64,000 nt of DNA, taken from NCBI GenBank assembly GCA_037447655.1, contig JBBHKE010000012.1:54400-118399 (forward strand), read 5' to 3'. Numbering within the stretch: the first letter of the stretch is position 1; each line of letters opens with the position of its first letter. Shown here piece after piece: positions 60,329 through 64,000 of the stretch. The position numbers were made by a program, and so were the translations under genes. Under the pieces are notes generated by a model, which was not told where the DNA came from, searched no databases, and saw only the letters and a list, made by a program, of their open reading frames with translations. This DNA is from Zygnema cylindricum. Its lineage: Eukaryota > Streptophyta > Zygnematophyceae > Zygnematales > Zygnemataceae.

Positions 60329-63300
60329 GGTTATGGGCCCACCCTCTAGGGTACCAATCTTTAATGGAACTGGCTTCATATATTGGGAAAGTATGATGAT
60401 AGGAGCTCTATGCGAAAAAAGGTTTTGGGGGATAGTGAGTGGACGGTTGGGGCGTCCATCAAGTCTTGGAATTCCTCCAGGGTTTGGAGGAACCAGATTC
60501 ACCAGGAAAGAGGACCCACCTTCAACGGAGGAAACAAAAGAAGGAGAGGTGGTGGACAAAGGAAAGGAGAAGGAGACGACCACACCAATAGCAACTGGTT
60601 CGACATTCATGTCACCTATTCCGAGGAATGAGGAGAATGATACTGAAACCTGGGACTTCAACAATATAGCGGCAAAGCACTTCATCCTACGCCATCTCAC
60701 TCAAGGACTTGCATGTCCTCATTTGCAGGTAGAAAGAGCATCCGATCTTTGGATGGCTCTCATAGAGATGTACCGAAGTGGTACGATTCAACAACAACAG
60801 TTGGCTGATCAGAAAGTTAAGGAGTATGTATACAAAGGGGGAAATATGTTGGATTTTTGCAATGAGCTTGCTACACTCTTCATGGAGCTACAGAGTGCGG
60901 GAAAAGATTTTAGTGAAAAAGAAAAGGTTAACTGTTTACTGATGAAGTTACCTGATGAGTTCGTGAACATAGTTTACCGTGTGCAGGACTTGCCTGACTC
61001 AAGGTCAATATGGAACTCAGTGGTAGGGATGATTCTCGTTCAAGAGAATACAATTGAGATCCGAAAGGGAGGAAAGAGTGGCCAAGCCTTGGCAACAGCG
61101 ACTGATTGGAGGAACAAGGATTCCTGAAAACCGATCGGAAACTATGGGGGTAGGGAGCAAAAAAAACAGGCCGATGAGTTCGAACCAAGGGCTCCCAAAG
61201 GACTGTGTCACTTTTGTAAGAAACAGGGGCACTATATGGCAGAGTGCACTAAGCTAACCGAGCTTCGGTTAAAGGAGGGGCAGACCGGTGGTACCCCGAG
61301 AGGAAAGAAAAAGGCCCTTGTCACACAGGTACTTGAGGCTGAATCCGAGGACGAGGACGATGAGCTCCTTTTGGATGAGGAGTTGGAGGCGAAAAATGAG
61401 GTCAAAATTCCACGGAGGCAGAAATGTGCTTACGGTGGATTGAAAGGTGAAGCAGGCTGGATTGTAGATTCAGGTGCCTCCATGCACATGTGTAAGGATA
61501 GACACCTGTTCACTAAGATAAGAAAGATTCCCACCGTAGAGATAGAGTACGGGGATGGGAGGATAGTCACCACTACTCTTGTAGGATCGGTAGATCTAAA
61601 AGTGTTAGTAGAAGGAAAGACATCCATGTTAACATTCTCCGATGTATTCTTTATTCCGGAGCTGAACAAAAATCTTATCTCTACATCAGTATTAGATGAT
61701 AAGGGTTTTTTTACTAGCACTAGGGAAGGAGTCTTTACTGCTAGTTTTGAGGAGGATGTCTATTTCATTGCTGAGAAAGGTGGCCATGTGATGTTTAGGC
61801 TGATCTTAAGTAATGAAAAGAAGAAACTTTATTATGCTGGTGTTCATGATATTATGATGTGGCATAAGAGGCTTGGGCATGTGAATCTAGATAAGTTAAG
61901 AGAGATGAAAAAGATGGGAGTGGTGGAAGGGATTCAGTTCAGTGAGAGTGATGATATAAGTGATTGTAGTGGATGTGCTCAAGGTAAAGCACACAGATTA
62001 CCCTTTCCTAAATCAGCCACCTATAAGGGAGAAAAAATTCTAGATCTAGTACACACAGATATTTGGGGACCGGCTAAAGTGCCCTCACCGGGGGGGAAGA
62101 GATTTATGATGACTATAACTGATGATTGGTCTCGGTATTCTCAGGTATATTTTTTGAAAAACAAGTCCGAAGCAGAGGATTATTTTAGACAATATAAAGC
62201 ATGGAGCGAAAAACTCCATGAAACTCCAATCAAGAGAGTAAGGAGTGACAATGGTGGAGAGTATACTTCTAACCAGTTTGAGGATTTTCTGAGGGAAGAT
62301 GGGGTTCAACACCAAAAGACAGTTCCAGAAAATCCGGAACAGAATGGGGTAGCTGAAAGGTTAAATAGAACACTAAGTGATAGTGCTAGAAGTATGTTGT
62401 CAGATAAAAAGATAGGGAAAAGGTTTTGGGCAGAAGCAATGAACTGTGCTAATTACCTCAAGAATAGAGTTCTTACTTCAGCTATAAGAGATCAAACACC
62501 TTATGAGAGATGGACAGGTCGGAAACCAGACATATCTCACTTAAAGGTTTTCGGCAGTCAAGTGTTCAGTCTAGATACTGATCGGTCCAATTGGAAGCTA
62601 GATCCTAAAGGAAAACCGGGATACTTATTAGGATATGATGAAGATGTTAAAGGATATAGAGTTTATGATCTAAAAAGGGAAGATATAATCTTAGTAAAAC
62701 ATCTAGTAGTTATGGATGAAGGAAAGTCTGTGGATCCCTTCAAATATACGAAGTCAATAAAAATCAGATTTGAGTCAGAAAATTCCGATGACTTTGAGCT
62801 TCCTAACTATCCAGGTTTTAGAGAAGATGACATTCTTGCAGGAACAAATCAGACCGAAAAGGACTCGGCTGTGGAAACTCCAGTGACAACTCTACTCGAA
62901 GCGGAAGACGTGGTGGAAATTGATTCGGAATTAAGGGATAGGAGAGAAGCCGAGTTTGTTCGAAAGAATCCACGAGAACCATCTATTCGGGCCTCAGATT
63001 TTGAGGGGGGGAGGAGAAGTAGCAAAAGACTGCAAGAAAAAAAGGTTAATAACAAGGTAACTAAACTATCTCATCAAGATGAACCTCAAACTTATGAAGA
63101 GGCGATGACTTCTCCAGAAAGAAACCGGTGGAAGACAACCATCAATGAGGAGATGGCTTCAATCATGACAGCCGATACTTGGGAGCTGGTGGACTGTCCA
63201 CCTAACCGAAAACCAATCGGTTGTAAGTGGGTTTTCAAATTAAAACTGAACCCAGATAACACAATCGAACGCTACAAGGCCAGATTAGTGGCAAAGGGAT

Positions 63301-64000
63301 TTACACAAAAGGAAGGAATTGACTACGAGGAAACCTTTGCCCCGGTGGTTAGATTTCCCTCCGTCGGCATACTTCTCAGTTTAGCAGCGGCGGAAGACAT
63401 GGAAGTGCATCAGATGGACATCAAGACAGCCTTTTTGCATGGAGAATTGGAAGAGGAGATCTTCATGCGACAACCCGAAGGTTTTGTGGAGGAAGGAGAG
63501 GAGAGTAAGGTATGCCGGCTGATTAAATCTCTTTATGGTTTGAAACAGGCACCTCGACAATGGAATAAGAAGCTTGATGAGTTTCTTACCGGTCTGGGAT
63601 ATATTCGGATCAGCTCAGATCACTCAATCTATGTTTACGAAGATGAGGAAGGTTTGATATTTATTGCAATTTATGTTGATGATTTGCTTGTATTAAGTAA
63701 ATCAATGAAAAAAATTAACAAACTGAAAACCGATCTTAAGGGGAGATTTGAAATGAAGGATATGGGAGAAGCAAGATATATTTTGGGAATTCAAGTAGAG
63801 AGAGACCGAAAAAGGAAAATTATAAGATTGACTCAAAGGAAGCAATAGGGAACATGCTTGAAAAATTTCAAATGGATAAAGCTAATAGTTGTACAACTCC
63901 AATGGAGTTGAAGAAGGGAAGTGAGGGGAGTGAGGAAGAAGGAGTCATAGTCTTAGACGAGGAATTATCTCCTGATGAACAGAAGTTCATGCAGACTATT
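60309..64000 (+). CDS. Copia-2 gag-pol polyprotein (partial; one TGA, one frameshift)
   Basis: Retrotransposon polyprotein. Gag has FNGTGFIYWESMM and LLMKLPDEFVNIVYRVQDL. The zinc knuckle CHFCKKQGHYMAEC is at 61203-61244. Protease motif is IVDSGASMHM (about 61463). Integrase has HKRLGHVN and CSGCAQGK (zinc region), LVHTDIWGP, RSDNGGEY and EQNGVAERLNRTL. RT has CKWVFKLKLNPDN, LYGLKQAPRQWN and YVDDLLV (about 63675). RNase H would lie past the window. Gag and pol are in the same frame, separated only by TGA at 61125-61127 just before the knuckle. Near 63843 a small deletion shifts the frame; the next frame continues IGNMLEKFQMDKAN to the window end. Two starts are possible: ATG 60309 inside the LTR or ATG 60333 inside the primer site, both in frame. 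Confidence 0.93.
60329..60343 (+). promoter_or_regulatory. Copia-2 primer-binding site, half initiator-tRNA-Met type
   Basis: GGTTATGGGCCCACC directly follows the LTR and is a 15-nt perfect complement of GGUGGGCCCAUAACC in the anticodon arm of plant initiator tRNA-Met (tRNA sequence recalled). Priming would need a tRNA cut in the anticodon stem, as known for Drosophila copia. Confidence 0.75.

Larger units (their letters stand above)
59280..64000 (+). mobile_element. Copia-2: young Ty1/copia element, 3' end outside the window
   Basis: 5' LTR 59280-60328, primer site, then one almost uninterrupted gag-pol frame to the window end. Coding sequence, catalytic residues and LTR structure are well kept, which suggests recent activity. 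Two lesions are visible: an in-frame TGA at 61125-61127 and a frameshift near 63843. Confidence 0.93.

Overview
The window is nuclear DNA from a eukaryote of the plant lineage. It has GT-AG introns, a plant-type PP2C phosphatase gene, nested Ty1/copia and Ty3/gypsy elements, TIR transposons and long AG/CT microsatellites. A gypsy element here carries a C5 cytosine methyltransferase. Such elements have been reported, as far as I recall, only from charophyte algae and dinoflagellates, so a streptophyte (charophyte) alga is my best guess. That is inference. There are two 10-N assembly gaps, at 20146-20155 and 43548-43557.

Layout. 1-3243 is low-complexity, AT-rich DNA with a small TIR element and a few exon-like units. 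3249-9393 is a complete but decayed copia element (Copia-1, minus strand) with LTRs, a TCCCC target duplication and a 778-bp TIR insertion. 10468 to about 26610 is the one recognisable host gene, a PP2C of the AP2C type on the minus strand. Its last intron is about 12.4 kb and holds a dead hAT transposase, a cluster of TA-flanked TIR elements and a 2-2.9 kb segmental duplication beside an assembly gap. 27.4-33.5 kb is intergenic with more TIR elements.

33557-43547 is a gypsy element on the minus strand (Gypsy-M). Its order is gag with two zinc knuckles, protease, DNMT3-like cytosine methyltransferase, RT, RNase H, integrase, PHD finger. A 1.1-kb solo LTR sits inside its RT/RNase H region. 44648-57121 is a decayed copia element (Copia-3, plus strand). 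A second gypsy copy (Gypsy-P, 47898-55820) is inserted in it; Gypsy-P keeps gag, protease and PHD but has lost methyltransferase, RT and integrase. A further solo LTR is inserted in Gypsy-P. 57122-59279 is another copia remnant (Copia-4). 59280-64000 is a young, almost intact copia element (Copia-2) running off the window.

The unusual biology is in the gypsy family. (1) It carries a methyltransferase with motifs I, IV, VI, VIII and X and a C-terminal PHD finger. (2) Its repeats are arranged A1-internal-B1-A2-B2, so the integrated ends (TG at the start of A, CA at the end of B) are offset from the LTR that the PBS and PPT define. (3) Its primer site is an 18-nt perfect complement of a segment inside its own LTR, which points to self-priming as in Tf1. 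The copia elements use a different site, complementary to the anticodon arm of initiator tRNA-Met, which points to half-tRNA priming as in Drosophila copia.
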